Assembly (NCBI GenBank): GCA_005883235.1
Contig: VAYE01000065.1
Span: 1-11,970 of the forward strand
DNA from: Actinomycetota bacterium
Lineage (GTDB): Bacteria > Actinomycetota > Thermoleophilia > Gaiellales > Gaiellaceae
DNA length: 11,970 nt
Direction: 5' to 3'
The notes beneath the pieces were generated by a model. It did not search any database, was not told where the DNA came from, and saw only the letters and a program-made list of their open reading frames with translations. Both the position numbers and the translations under genes were made by a program. Below, in pieces: positions 5,478-11,687 of this stretch (position 1 is the first letter of the stretch; every line of letters starts with the position of its first letter).

Positions 5478-7073
5478 GTGGGGGCGCGGACGCAACGGGC
5501 GAAGCGTGCGCTCGAGGTGACGCGGGTCGCCCGTCGCAGCGGCCTCCTGCGGGTACTGCGCGAGATCGGGGTCGTCGGCGAGCGGCCGGCGACCCGGGAG
5601 GGCGCGCGCAGCTTCCGGCTCGCCCTCGAGCAGCTCGGCACCACGTACATCAAGCTGGGGCAGCTCCTGTCGTCGCGGCCCGACCTCCTGCCCGACGTCT
5701 ACATCGAGGAGCTCGGGCGGCTCGTCGACGAGGTGCCGCCCGTGCCGTTCGCCGAGCTGGAGCCGGTCATCCGGGGGGCCTTCGGCGACGTCTTCGCGAG
5801 CATCGACCCCGAGCCCGTGGCGACCGCCTCGGTCGCGCAGATCCACCCGGCGCTCCTCCGCACCGGCCGGCAGGTCGTGGTGAAGGTCCGGCTGCCCGGG
5901 ATCGTCGAGCGGGTCGACCTCGACCTTGCCGTCATCCGCTCGACGGCGGGTCTCCTCGAGCGGCGCTCCGAGGCGGCGCAACTGCTCCAGCTCGAGGCGC
6001 TCGCCGACGAGCTCGAGGTGCACCTGCGCGCGGAGCTCGACTTCCTCGAGGAGGCGCACAACGCCGAGCTGATCGCGCGCCTCGTCGGCGAGTACGAGCG
6101 CCTCGTCGTGCCGCAGGTGATCCGGCCGTACGTGACCGAGGAGGCGATGGTGCTGGAGCGGATCGACGGTGCGAAGGTCGGCGCCGACCACGGCCTGCCG
6201 TCCGAGCGGGCCGCGGAGCTCGCGCGGGAGTTCTTTCGCGCCTACGTCCACCAGGTCACGGTCGAGGGCGTGTACCACGCCGACCCGCACCGCGGAAACG
6301 TCCTGCTCACGCCCGAGGGGCGACTCGTGCTGCTCGACTTCGGCCTGCTCGGCCGGCTGGACGACGACACGAGGCGGAGCTTCGCGCTCCTCCTGCTCGC
6401 GGTCGCCCAGAACCGGGCCGACGACGTGGCCGACCTCATCCTGGGCCTCTCGCTGACGACGATCGACTCCGACGAGCCCGGCTTCGTCCACGAGCTGCGC
6501 CGCAAGCTCCCGCGCTACCACTGGCGGCCGCTGGCCGGGATCCGGGCCGGTGAGGCCCTCGCCGACCTCCAGCGGATCTCGCTTCGCTACGGCATCCGCC
6601 TGCCGCCGAGCTTCGCGCTCGTCGGCAAGACGCTCGCGCAGGCGGACTCGATCGCACGCACGCTCGACCCGGAGCTCGACCCCGTCGCGCTGCTCGCCGA
6701 GGACGCGCTCGAGGTGATGTTCCGCGAGGCCGAGCGGCGGCTCGAGCCGAACGCCTTCTTCACGTACCTCTTCACGCAGCTCGACTCGGCCTCGCGCCTG
6801 CCCCGCCGCGTCACCCAGGTCGTCGAGCGGCTGGAGACGGGCACGCTGAAGGTGGGCGTCGTCCCGACCGACCTGGGGGACGTCGAGCACGTTCTCCGCT
6901 CCGTGGCGAACCGGGTCGGCGCCGCGCTCATCGTCGTCGGGCTGCTCGTCTCCTCGGCGCTCCTCGCGCGGGTGCACGACCTGCGCTGGCTCGCCGCCGC
7001 GTGCTTCGTGGCGGCCACACTGCTCGGGCTCTACATGGTCTGGAAGATCGTCCGCACGCCCGGAGAGCTCTGA
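5478..7073 (+). CDS. UbiB/ABC1 (AarF)-family atypical protein kinase
   Basis: A 531-residue protein from GTG 5478 (548 if GTG 5427 is used). In the 531-residue numbering it carries the family's KxGQ motif (IKLGQ, about 58-62), the Ala-rich loop replacing the P-loop (VATASVAQ, 114-121), the lysine of VVKVRLPG (Lys136), ELDFLEEAHN (186-195), the catalytic HADPHRGN (267-274) and DFG (287-289). The C-terminus has two membrane helices (GAALIVVGLLVSSALLA and LAAACFVAATLLGLYMVW), as in UbiB. Family members act at the membrane in isoprenoid-quinone metabolism; an Actinomycetota host would be expected to use menaquinone, so the exact role is open. The start at 5478 is preferred because the upstream extension is a low-complexity Arg-rich piece overlapping the MFS promoter. 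CATGAT at 5466-5471 is a weak possible -10. Confidence 0.9.
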   Translation: MGARTQRAKRALEVTRVARRSGLLRVLREIGVVGERPATREGARSFRLALEQLGTTYIKLGQLLSSRPDLLPDVYIEELGRLVDEVPPVPFAELEPVIRGAFGDVFASIDPEPVATASVAQIHPALLRTGRQVVVKVRLPGIVERVDLDLAVIRSTAGLLERRSEAAQLLQLEALADELEVHLRAELDFLEEAHNAELIARLVGEYERLVVPQVIRPYVTEEAMVLERIDGAKVGADHGLPSERAAELAREFFRAYVHQVTVEGVYHADPHRGNVLLTPEGRLVLLDFGLLGRLDDDTRRSFALLLLAVAQNRADDVADLILGLSLTTIDSDEPGFVHELRRKLPRYHWRPLAGIRAGEALADLQRISLRYGIRLPPSFALVGKTLAQADSIARTLDPELDPVALLAEDALEVMFREAERRLEPNAFFTYLFTQLDSASRLPRRVTQVVERLETGTLKVGVVPTDLGDVEHVLRSVANRVGAALIVVGLLVSSALLARVHDLRWLAAACFVAATLLGLYMVWKIVRTPGEL

Positions 7074-7075
7074 GC

Positions 7076-7112
7076 TACGGTAATGCTTCAAATCCAAAAG
7101 TAACGGAGGAGG
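7076..7112 (+). promoter_or_regulatory. Promoter and ribosome binding site of the sulfurtransferase gene
   Basis: Three nt after the kinase stop, TACGGT (7076-7081) is a plausible -10. A short AT-richer leader follows, and GGAGGAGG (7105-7112) is a strong Shine-Dalgarno before ATG 7117. Unlike several neighbours, this gene has a normal leader. Confidence 0.45.
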
Positions 7113-7116
7113 GCGC

Positions 7117-7968
7117 ATGGCCGAGAACGGTTTCGCCAAGCCGGTGCTCGTCGGCACCGACTGGCTCGCGGAGCACCTGGACGACGAGACGATCGTCGTC
7201 GCCGAGGTTGACGAGAAGCCGGAGCTCTACGACGAGGGCCACGTCCGGGGCGCGGTCAAGCTGCACTGGCGGGACGACCTCCAGGACCCGGTCGAGCGCG
7301 ACCTCGTCGAGAAGGAGCAGTTCGAGCGCCTGCTCGGCCGGCTCGGGATCGCGAACGACACGACCGTCGTCGTCTACGGCGACCGCAACAACTGGTTCGC
7401 CGCCTACGCGTACTGGTACCTCAAGATCTACGGGCACCAGGACGTCCGCATCCTGGACGGCGGCCGGCAGAAGTGGTTCGACGAGAGCCGTCCGACGACG
7501 ACGGAGGCGCCGTCGCGGCCGCAGGCGCAGTACACGGCGGCCGACCGGGACGAGTCGATCCGCACCTACCGCGACGCCGTCAAGGAAGGCCTCGGCGACG
7601 GCTCGAAGGCGCTCGTCGACGTCCGGAGCCCGCAGGAGTACTCGGGCGAGCTGATCGCGCCGCCCGGGTACGAGCAGGAGGGCGCTCAGCGCGCCGGGCA
7701 CATCCCGACCGCGCACTCGATCCCGTGGGCGCAGGCCGTGAACGACGACGGCACGTTCAAGACGGCCGACGAGCTCCGCCGGCTCTACGAGTCGAAGGGG
7801 GTCACGCCCGGGAAGGCCGTGACCGCGTACTGCCGGATCGGCGAGCGAAGCGCCCACACGTGGTTCGTGCTGCGCGAGCTGCTCGGCTACGAGGACGTCC
7901 GCAACTACGACGGGTCGTGGACGGAGTGGGGGAACCTCGTGGACGTGCCGATCGAGAAGGGCGCGTAG
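7117..7968 (+). CDS. Thiosulfate sulfurtransferase, tandem rhodanese domains
   Basis: A 283-residue cytosolic enzyme with two rhodanese domains. Rhodaneses move sulfane sulfur from thiosulfate or a related donor to cyanide or another thiophilic acceptor. The N-terminal domain (about 9-125) is the inactive one: [17 protein letters not shown] has Asp89 where an active domain has cysteine. The C-terminal domain (about 147-280) holds the active loop CRIGERS with Cys239, followed by [17 protein letters not shown] and [11 protein letters not shown], the form typical of actinobacterial CysA/SseA-type sulfurtransferases. Length is normal for the family and nothing is missing. Sulfur/selenium chemistry links it loosely with selD downstream, but the 218-nt gap and terminator between them argue against one operon. 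Confidence 0.95.
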   Translation: MAENGFAKPVLVGTDWLAEHLDDETIVVAEVDEKPELYDEGHVRGAVKLHWRDDLQDPVERDLVEKEQFERLLGRLGIANDTTVVVYGDRNNWFAAYAYWYLKIYGHQDVRILDGGRQKWFDESRPTTTEAPSRPQAQYTAADRDESIRTYRDAVKEGLGDGSKALVDVRSPQEYSGELIAPPGYEQEGAQRAGHIPTAHSIPWAQAVNDDGTFKTADELRRLYESKGVTPGKAVTAYCRIGERSAHTWFVLRELLGYEDVRNYDGSWTEWGNLVDVPIEKGA

Positions 7969-7990
7969 CAGGCGGAAGGGCATCGGGCAC

Positions 7991-8027
7991 GGAGCGCGAA
8001 CCTGACGCGGGGGAACCGCAAGGCTCC
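7991..8027 (+). other. Hairpin arm with a GAACCTGA bulge, possible RNA element
   Basis: GGAGC (7991-7995) can pair with GCTCC (8023-8027), enclosing GAACCTGA (7998-8005) and an inner hairpin GCGG-GGGAA-CCGC (8007-8019). The order resembles one arm (P4-P5) of a TPP riboswitch, but the other conserved half with CTGAGA is absent and the gene downstream is selD, not a thiamine gene. I do not call a riboswitch. It sits in the 218-nt gap after the sulfurtransferase. Confidence 0.2.
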
Positions 8028-8043
8028 TCCTCTCCCCTAACAA

Positions 8044-8079
8044 GCGGCGGGCGGCGCGTTGTGCGCCGCCCGCCGCCTT
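8044..8079 (+). terminator. Strong GC hairpin, terminator of the sulfurtransferase gene
   Basis: A perfect 14-bp stem, GCGGCGGGCGGCGC (8044-8057) and its complement (8063-8076), closes a 5-nt loop GTTGT and is followed by CTTCTC. The T-run is weak, as is common in GC-rich actinobacteria. It lies 75 nt after the stop and before selD, so it most likely separates the two transcripts. Confidence 0.65.
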
Positions 8080-8155
8080 CTCACCGGGAATAGGCCGCTT
8101 CGGCGCGACGTAGTAACGGCGACCGAAGACGCTAGACGGAACGTGGTGTCGCCCC

Positions 8156-8183
8156 TACAGTTCCCGGGAACGAGCGAGGAGGA
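8156..8183 (+). promoter_or_regulatory. selD promoter, palindromic operator candidate and Shine-Dalgarno
   Basis: TACAGT (8156-8161) is a plausible -10. It overlaps a perfect 12-bp palindrome GTTCCCGGGAAC (8160-8171), which would sit on the transcription start. GAGGAGGA (8176-8183) is the Shine-Dalgarno for GTG 8187. No clear -35 is visible. Confidence 0.4.
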
Positions 8184-8186
8184 CTC

Positions 8187-9224
8187 GTGGAAACAGGCAC
8201 CGGCCGCATCAAGCTGACCGACCTCGCCTCGTGCGGGGGGTGCGCTGCGAAGTACTCGGCGGCGCGGCTCGAGCAGTTGCTCGCGGGCTTCGTCCCCGTC
8301 GAGGCGGAGAACCTGCTCGTCGGGCTCGCGCCCGCCGACGACGCGGCGGTCTACCGCCTCGACGACGAGCGCGCGCTCATCTTCACGCTCGACTTCTTCC
8401 CACCCGTGGTCGACGATCCGGGCGACTACGGGGCGATCGCGGCGACGAACGCATTGAACGACGTCTTCGCGATGGGCGGCTCGCCGCTCCTCGCGCTCTC
8501 GATCGCCGCCTTCCCCGAGGAGCTTCCGATCGAGATGCTGGCGGAGATCTTCGCCGCGGCGGACGAGCGCGTCCGCGCGGCCGGAGGCCTCCTCGCCGGC
8601 GGTCACACGATCCGAGACGCCGAGCCGAAGTACGGCCTCGCCGTCGTCGGCACCGTCCGGCCCGACTCGATCTGGCCGAAGAACGGGGCGCGACCCGGCG
8701 ACACGCTCTTCATCACGAAGCCGCTCGGGACCGGGCTCATCCTGACGGGCTACAAGCAGGGCCACGCCGGCAGCCAGCAGCTCGAGCGGGCGATCCGCTG
8801 GATGCGCACGCTGAACCGCGACGCGGCCGACGTCCTGCGGCCGTTCGAGCCGCACGCCGTCACCGACGTGACCGGCTTCGGCCTCTTCGGCCACGCCCGC
8901 GAGGTGGCCGAGCGGAGTGGCGTACTGCTGCGACTCCAGTCGGAGCGCTTCCCGGCGATCGACGGCGCTCTCGACATGGCGCGGCAGGGCGTCCGCACGA
9001 GCGGCGACCCGCGCAACCGCGACTTCACACACGGCCACCTGGAGCTCGGCCGCGTCCCGGACGCGCTCGTCGCGCTCGCGTTCGATCCCCAGACCGCGGG
9101 CGGCCTGCTCGTCTCGGTGCCGGCCGAGCGGGGAGCGGTGCTCGAGGCCGAGTTCGCCGCGCGGCGGCTCTTCATCCGCCGGGTCGGCTCGGTCGAGGAA
9201 GGGAGCGGCGTCGTCGTCGACTAG
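8187..9224 (+). CDS. selD: Selenide, water dikinase (selenophosphate synthetase)
   Basis: A 345-residue enzyme that makes selenophosphate, the selenium donor for selenocysteine and 2-selenouridine, from selenide and ATP. The N-terminal glycine-rich segment SCGGCAAK (15-22) carries Cys19 and Lys22 with the same spacing as the catalytic Cys17/Lys20 of the E. coli enzyme. The AIRS-type ATP/Mg site follows: PADDAAVYRL, TLDFFPPVVDDPGDYG and ATNALNDVFAMGG, then LLAGGHTI, and later VTDVTGFGLFGHA and FDPQTAGGLLVSVP, all classical SelD motifs. Here the catalytic position is a normal cysteine, not selenocysteine. GTG 8187 is supported by the Shine-Dalgarno and by family length. No selA, selB or selC is seen in the window, so the selenium user must lie elsewhere. 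Confidence 0.96.
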   Translation: METGTGRIKLTDLASCGGCAAKYSAARLEQLLAGFVPVEAENLLVGLAPADDAAVYRLDDERALIFTLDFFPPVVDDPGDYGAIAATNALNDVFAMGGSPLLALSIAAFPEELPIEMLAEIFAAADERVRAAGGLLAGGHTIRDAEPKYGLAVVGTVRPDSIWPKNGARPGDTLFITKPLGTGLILTGYKQGHAGSQQLERAIRWMRTLNRDAADVLRPFEPHAVTDVTGFGLFGHAREVAERSGVLLRLQSERFPAIDGALDMARQGVRTSGDPRNRDFTHGHLELGRVPDALVALAFDPQTAGGLLVSVPAERGAVLEAEFAARRLFIRRVGSVEEGSGVVVD

Positions 9225-9234
9225 TCGCCGTGGG

Positions 9235-9599
9235 ATGGTCCACGGCAGGTTCCAGCCGTTCCACAACGGCCACCTCGAGTATCTCCGAGGGGCGGCGGCC
9301 CGCTGCGACGAGCTCTTCGTCGGGATCACGAACCCCGATCCGCGGCGGATCAAGGAGGAGCCGTCCGATCCGCTTCGGTGCGGCTCTTCTCCGACTGGGG
9401 CGGGACGAAGCTCGAGCGGCTGCGCGCCGCCGGCTACGAGGTCGTGGTCCTCGACGAGGGCGCCGAGAAGGAGATCTCCGGCGCCGACGTGCGGGCGGCG
9501 ATGCGCGACGGGGGCGACTGGGAGTCGCTCGTGCCGCCCGGAGTCGCGCGGGTGATCAGGTCGCTCGACCGGCTGCCGGGCGCTTTCGCACCCCGTTAG
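9235..9599 (+). pseudogene. Nucleotidyltransferase (NadM-like NMN adenylyltransferase), internally deleted and frameshifted
   Basis: The first 48 codons (frame of ATG 9235) encode the start of a nucleotidyltransferase: MVHGRFQPFHNGHLEYL with the HxGH motif, then GITNPDPRRIKEEPSDPLR. The matching C-terminal half continues in another frame from about 9378: VRLFSDWGGTKLERLRAAGY, then EISGADVR (the second nucleotide-binding motif) and a stop TAG at 9597-9599. Together about 121 residues remain where archaeal-type NadM-like proteins have roughly 165-180 (remembered size), so a middle block is missing with a non-multiple-of-three change. The original frame would end at 9555 with a nonsense Arg/Ser-rich tail. 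Intact members transfer AMP to NMN or a similar phosphate. It starts 10 nt after selD. True gene decay or an assembly error are both possible. Confidence 0.75.
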
Positions 9600-9602
9600 G
9601 CT
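9597..9602 (+). promoter_or_regulatory. -10 box of a leaderless promoter, using the upstream stop codon
   Basis: TAGGCT is followed by 6 nt and ATG 9609. Its TAG is also the stop codon of the nucleotidyltransferase remnant. No Shine-Dalgarno precedes ATG 9609. Confidence 0.5.
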
Positions 9603-9608
9603 CGCCCG

Positions 9609-10856
9609 ATGCTCCCGATCGTGATCGTCCTCCTGGACGGGCTCGGCGACCGCGCGCACGACGTCCTCGGCGGCCGGACCGGCAACGAGGCGGCCTCGAC
9701 GCCGAACCTCGACCGGCTGTGCGCCGCGGGCTCGTGCGGCGTCCTCTACTCGATCGGCCCGGGCCGCGCGCCCTCGAGCGAGGTGGCGCACTGGTCGCTG
9801 CTCGGCTTCAGGCCGGAGGAGTCTCCCGGCCGGGCCGTTTTCGAGGCGCTCGGCTGGGGGCAGGAGGTCGACCGCGAGCACGTCTTCGCCTACGCCGCGC
9901 TGCGGCCCGCCGAGCGGCGAGACGACGGCTGGTGGCTCGTCGGCCGGCCCGACCCTGAGCGGGACGCGGAGGAAGCGGAGCGGCTCGTCGAGCGCTGCGA
10001 CGGGATCGAGGTCGACGGCCTGACGTTCTCCCTCTCCCACGTCTGGCGCGGCGAGGCGATCCTCCGCGTCTCCGGCGGCGCCGACGACCGCGTCACCGAC
10101 ACCGACGCCTTCTTCCGCGACCGGCACCCGGTCCTGCGACCGCAGGCGCTCGTGCCCGAGGCCGAGCCCACGGCGCGGGCCGCCGAGGCGTGGACGCGCG
10201 AGGCGATGCGGCGGCTCGACGGCGAGCGCTTCAACGTCGTGACGCTCAAGTGGTGGGGCCGCCCGCGCGAGCACCCGAGCTTCGTCGAGCGGCACGGGCT
10301 CCACGGCTGCTTCGCCGCCGACTCGGCCTTCCTGCGCGGGCTCGGCGTCGACCTCGGCCTGGAGCCGATCGAGGCGCCGGAAGGCGACGACCCGGTGGGC
10401 GACCTGCGCCGTCGCGCCGAGCTCGTTCAAGAGCGGCTCGACCGGGGCGACACGTTCGTCTTCTGCCACCAGAAGACGGCCGACGCGGCCGGGCACACGA
10501 AGGACCCACGGGTGAAGCAGCGGACGATCGAGGAGCTCGACGCCGCCCTCGACGGCCTGCCGCTCGATCGCGCGGTCGTCTGCCTGACCGGCGACCACGC
10601 CACTCCGGCCTCGCCCGACGTCATCCACTCCGGCGATCCCGTGCCGCTCGTCGTCGCGGGCCCGGGCGTGCGGGCCGACGGTGTCGAGCGCTTCGGCGAG
10701 CGCGAATGCGCGGCCGGGATCCTCGGACACCTGCGCGGGCCCGACCTGATGCCCGTGCTCCTGAACGCCGCCGACCGGCCACTCTTCCTCGGCTCGCGGC
10801 CGACGCCGTATCCGGGCGCGGACGGCTACCCGGCCGTTCTCGAACCGCTTCTCTAG
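9609..10856 (+). CDS. apgM: 2,3-bisphosphoglycerate-independent phosphoglycerate mutase, archaeal (ApgM) type
   Basis: A 415-residue cytosolic metalloenzyme of the alkaline-phosphatase superfamily. It begins VIVLLDGLGDR with Asp10 as first metal ligand and TPNLDRL at 31-37. SSEVAHWSLLG (56-66) holds the nucleophile Ser (56 or 57), and SPGRAVFEALG matches the ApgM signature. The C-terminal metal ligands are in HQKTADAAGH (287-296, with Asp292 and His296), GDH (Asp329/His330) and IHSGDPVP (His340). ApgM interconverts 3- and 2-phosphoglycerate in glycolysis; many genomes carry paralogs of unclear substrate, so the fold is sure and the exact reaction somewhat less. Length is normal. It has no Shine-Dalgarno and appears leaderless. 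Its stop TAG is part of the -10 box of the next gene. Confidence 0.85.
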   Translation: MLPIVIVLLDGLGDRAHDVLGGRTGNEAASTPNLDRLCAAGSCGVLYSIGPGRAPSSEVAHWSLLGFRPEESPGRAVFEALGWGQEVDREHVFAYAALRPAERRDDGWWLVGRPDPERDAEEAERLVERCDGIEVDGLTFSLSHVWRGEAILRVSGGADDRVTDTDAFFRDRHPVLRPQALVPEAEPTARAAEAWTREAMRRLDGERFNVVTLKWWGRPREHPSFVERHGLHGCFAADSAFLRGLGVDLGLEPIEAPEGDDPVGDLRRRAELVQERLDRGDTFVFCHQKTADAAGHTKDPRVKQRTIEELDAALDGLPLDRAVVCLTGDHATPASPDVIHSGDPVPLVVAGPGVRADGVERFGERECAAGILGHLRGPDLMPVLLNAADRPLFLGSRPTPYPGADGYPAVLEPLL

Positions 10857-10859
10857 AGT
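10854..10859 (+). promoter_or_regulatory. -10 box of a leaderless promoter for ctaA, using the apgM stop codon
   Basis: TAGAGT contains the apgM stop TAG (10854-10856) and is followed by 7 nt and GTG 10867. This supports 10867 over the in-frame GTG at 10858, which would overlap the hexamer. Confidence 0.5.
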
Positions 10860-10866
10860 GAGCCGC

Positions 10867-11628
10867 GTGCACGTCGAGACGTCCGCTCCCGCGCGGGCGC
10901 GCATCCTCGAGATCACGCCCGCCCGCTTCCGCGCGCTCGCCCTCGCGGCGGTCGGGGCGCTCTACGTCATCGTCTCGACCGGAGCGACCGTCCGGCTGAC
11001 CGGCTCGGGCCTCGGCTGCGAGCACTGGCCCGGCTGCCAGCCTGGAAACCCGTTCCCGGAGAAGGGCTACCACTCGTACATCGAGTTCGGGAACCGGATG
11101 GTCGCCGGGACGACGATCGTGATCACGCTGCTCGCCTGGCTCGCGTCGCGACGCATGGCCGGGCTGCCGAGCTGGGTGCCGCGCCTCGCGCTTGGCGTCT
11201 TCGTGGGGACGCTCGTCCAAGCGCCGCTCGGCGCGCTCGCGGTCTACGTCCACCTGCACCCGCTCGCCGTCATCCCGCACCTCCTGCTCTCGATGGCGCT
11301 CCTCGGCGGCGCGATCCTCGTCGCGCTCGAGTCGCTCGCGCTCCCGCGCGGTCGAGCCGCGCCGCTCGTGCCGGAGGAGCTCCGCCGCGCCGGCCTCGTG
11401 CTCGCCGGCGCCGCCTTCGCGCTGGTCGTCACCGGGACGTTCGCGACCGCGGCCGGGCCGCACTCGGGCGGCGAGCGCGTCGCCCGCTTCGGGCGGCTGA
11501 ACGCGCTCCTCCCGGTGCACGCCGCCGGAGTCGCCGTCTTCGGCCTCGCCCTCGTCTTCGTCGTCGGCTACTCGTGCTCGTGCACGTCGCCGTCGCCGCG
11601 GCGGTCTGGGGGTGGACAGTCGTGCTAG
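10867..11628 (+). CDS. ctaA: Heme A synthase (COX15/CtaA), C-terminus disrupted
   Basis: A membrane protein that oxidises heme O to heme A for aa3-type cytochrome oxidase. Seen: first helix ALALAAVGALYVIVSTGATV, then RLTGSGLGCEHWPGC with the paired cysteines Cys51/Cys57, IEFGNRMVAG with the conserved Glu73 (actinobacterial form of the EXXHR motif), HLHPLAVIPHLLLSM with His138, and LLPVHAAGVAVFG with His218. After VFVVGY (residue 235) the frame turns into a Ser/Cys/Arg-rich tail without helix character and stops at 11628. The expected last helix with its heme-ligand His is encoded in another frame just after (11571-11678), and the helix before it seems absent. As read, residues 236-253 are probably not native and the product is unlikely to work. 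GTG 10867 was chosen by the TAGAGT spacing; 10858 is an alternative. Confidence 0.85.
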   Translation: MHVETSAPARARILEITPARFRALALAAVGALYVIVSTGATVRLTGSGLGCEHWPGCQPGNPFPEKGYHSYIEFGNRMVAGTTIVITLLAWLASRRMAGLPSWVPRLALGVFVGTLVQAPLGALAVYVHLHPLAVIPHLLLSMALLGGAILVALESLALPRGRAAPLVPEELRRAGLVLAGAAFALVVTGTFATAAGPHSGGERVARFGRLNALLPVHAAGVAVFGLALVFVVGYSCSCTSPSPRRSGGGQSC

Positions 11629-11678
11629 CCGCGCTCCTCTGGCGGCCGCTCGGAACGCCTGCGACGAGCCGCGCGTAG
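11571..11678 (+). pseudogene. Out-of-frame C-terminal tail of heme A synthase
   Basis: In the third reading frame this stretch encodes LVLVHVAVAAAVWGWTVVL and then AALLWRPLG to a stop TAG at 11676-11678. This is a typical final COX15 membrane helix, with the second heme-ligand His of the C-terminal half (codon 11583-11585). It is continuous with the ctaA gene but out of frame with it, so it must be its lost end. The overlap with ctaA codons up to 11628 is in a different frame. Confidence 0.7.
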
Positions 11679-11681
11679 ACT
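11676..11681 (+). promoter_or_regulatory. -10 box of a leaderless promoter for the PAC2 gene
   Basis: TAGACT is followed by 6 nt and ATG 11688. Its TAG is the natural stop of the out-of-frame ctaA tail. No Shine-Dalgarno is present. Confidence 0.5.
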
Positions 11682-11687
11682 GGCGAC

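Noticed and set aside
5445..7157. A 570-codon minus-strand open frame
   Set aside because: It is fully antisense to the UbiB-family kinase, whose catalytic motifs are intact; composition is that of a high-GC shadow frame.
7985..8030. TPP or c-di-GMP riboswitch call
   Set aside because: Only one arm matches loosely; CTGAGA for TPP and GGTAGC/GTTACC for c-di-GMP are missing.
7969..8043. tRNA (including tRNA-Sec) or SRP RNA in the gap before selD
   Set aside because: On the minus strand a GGTTCGCG resembles a T-loop and GTCAGG resembles SRP RNA, but no matching stems, anticodon arm or GGAAGGAAGCAGC motif follow on either strand.
8037..10916. A 959-codon open frame on the minus strand
   Set aside because: It is antisense to selD, the nucleotidyltransferase and apgM, all with clear motifs, and its product is low-complexity Arg/Glu/Val-rich. 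It is an artefact of high-GC codon usage.
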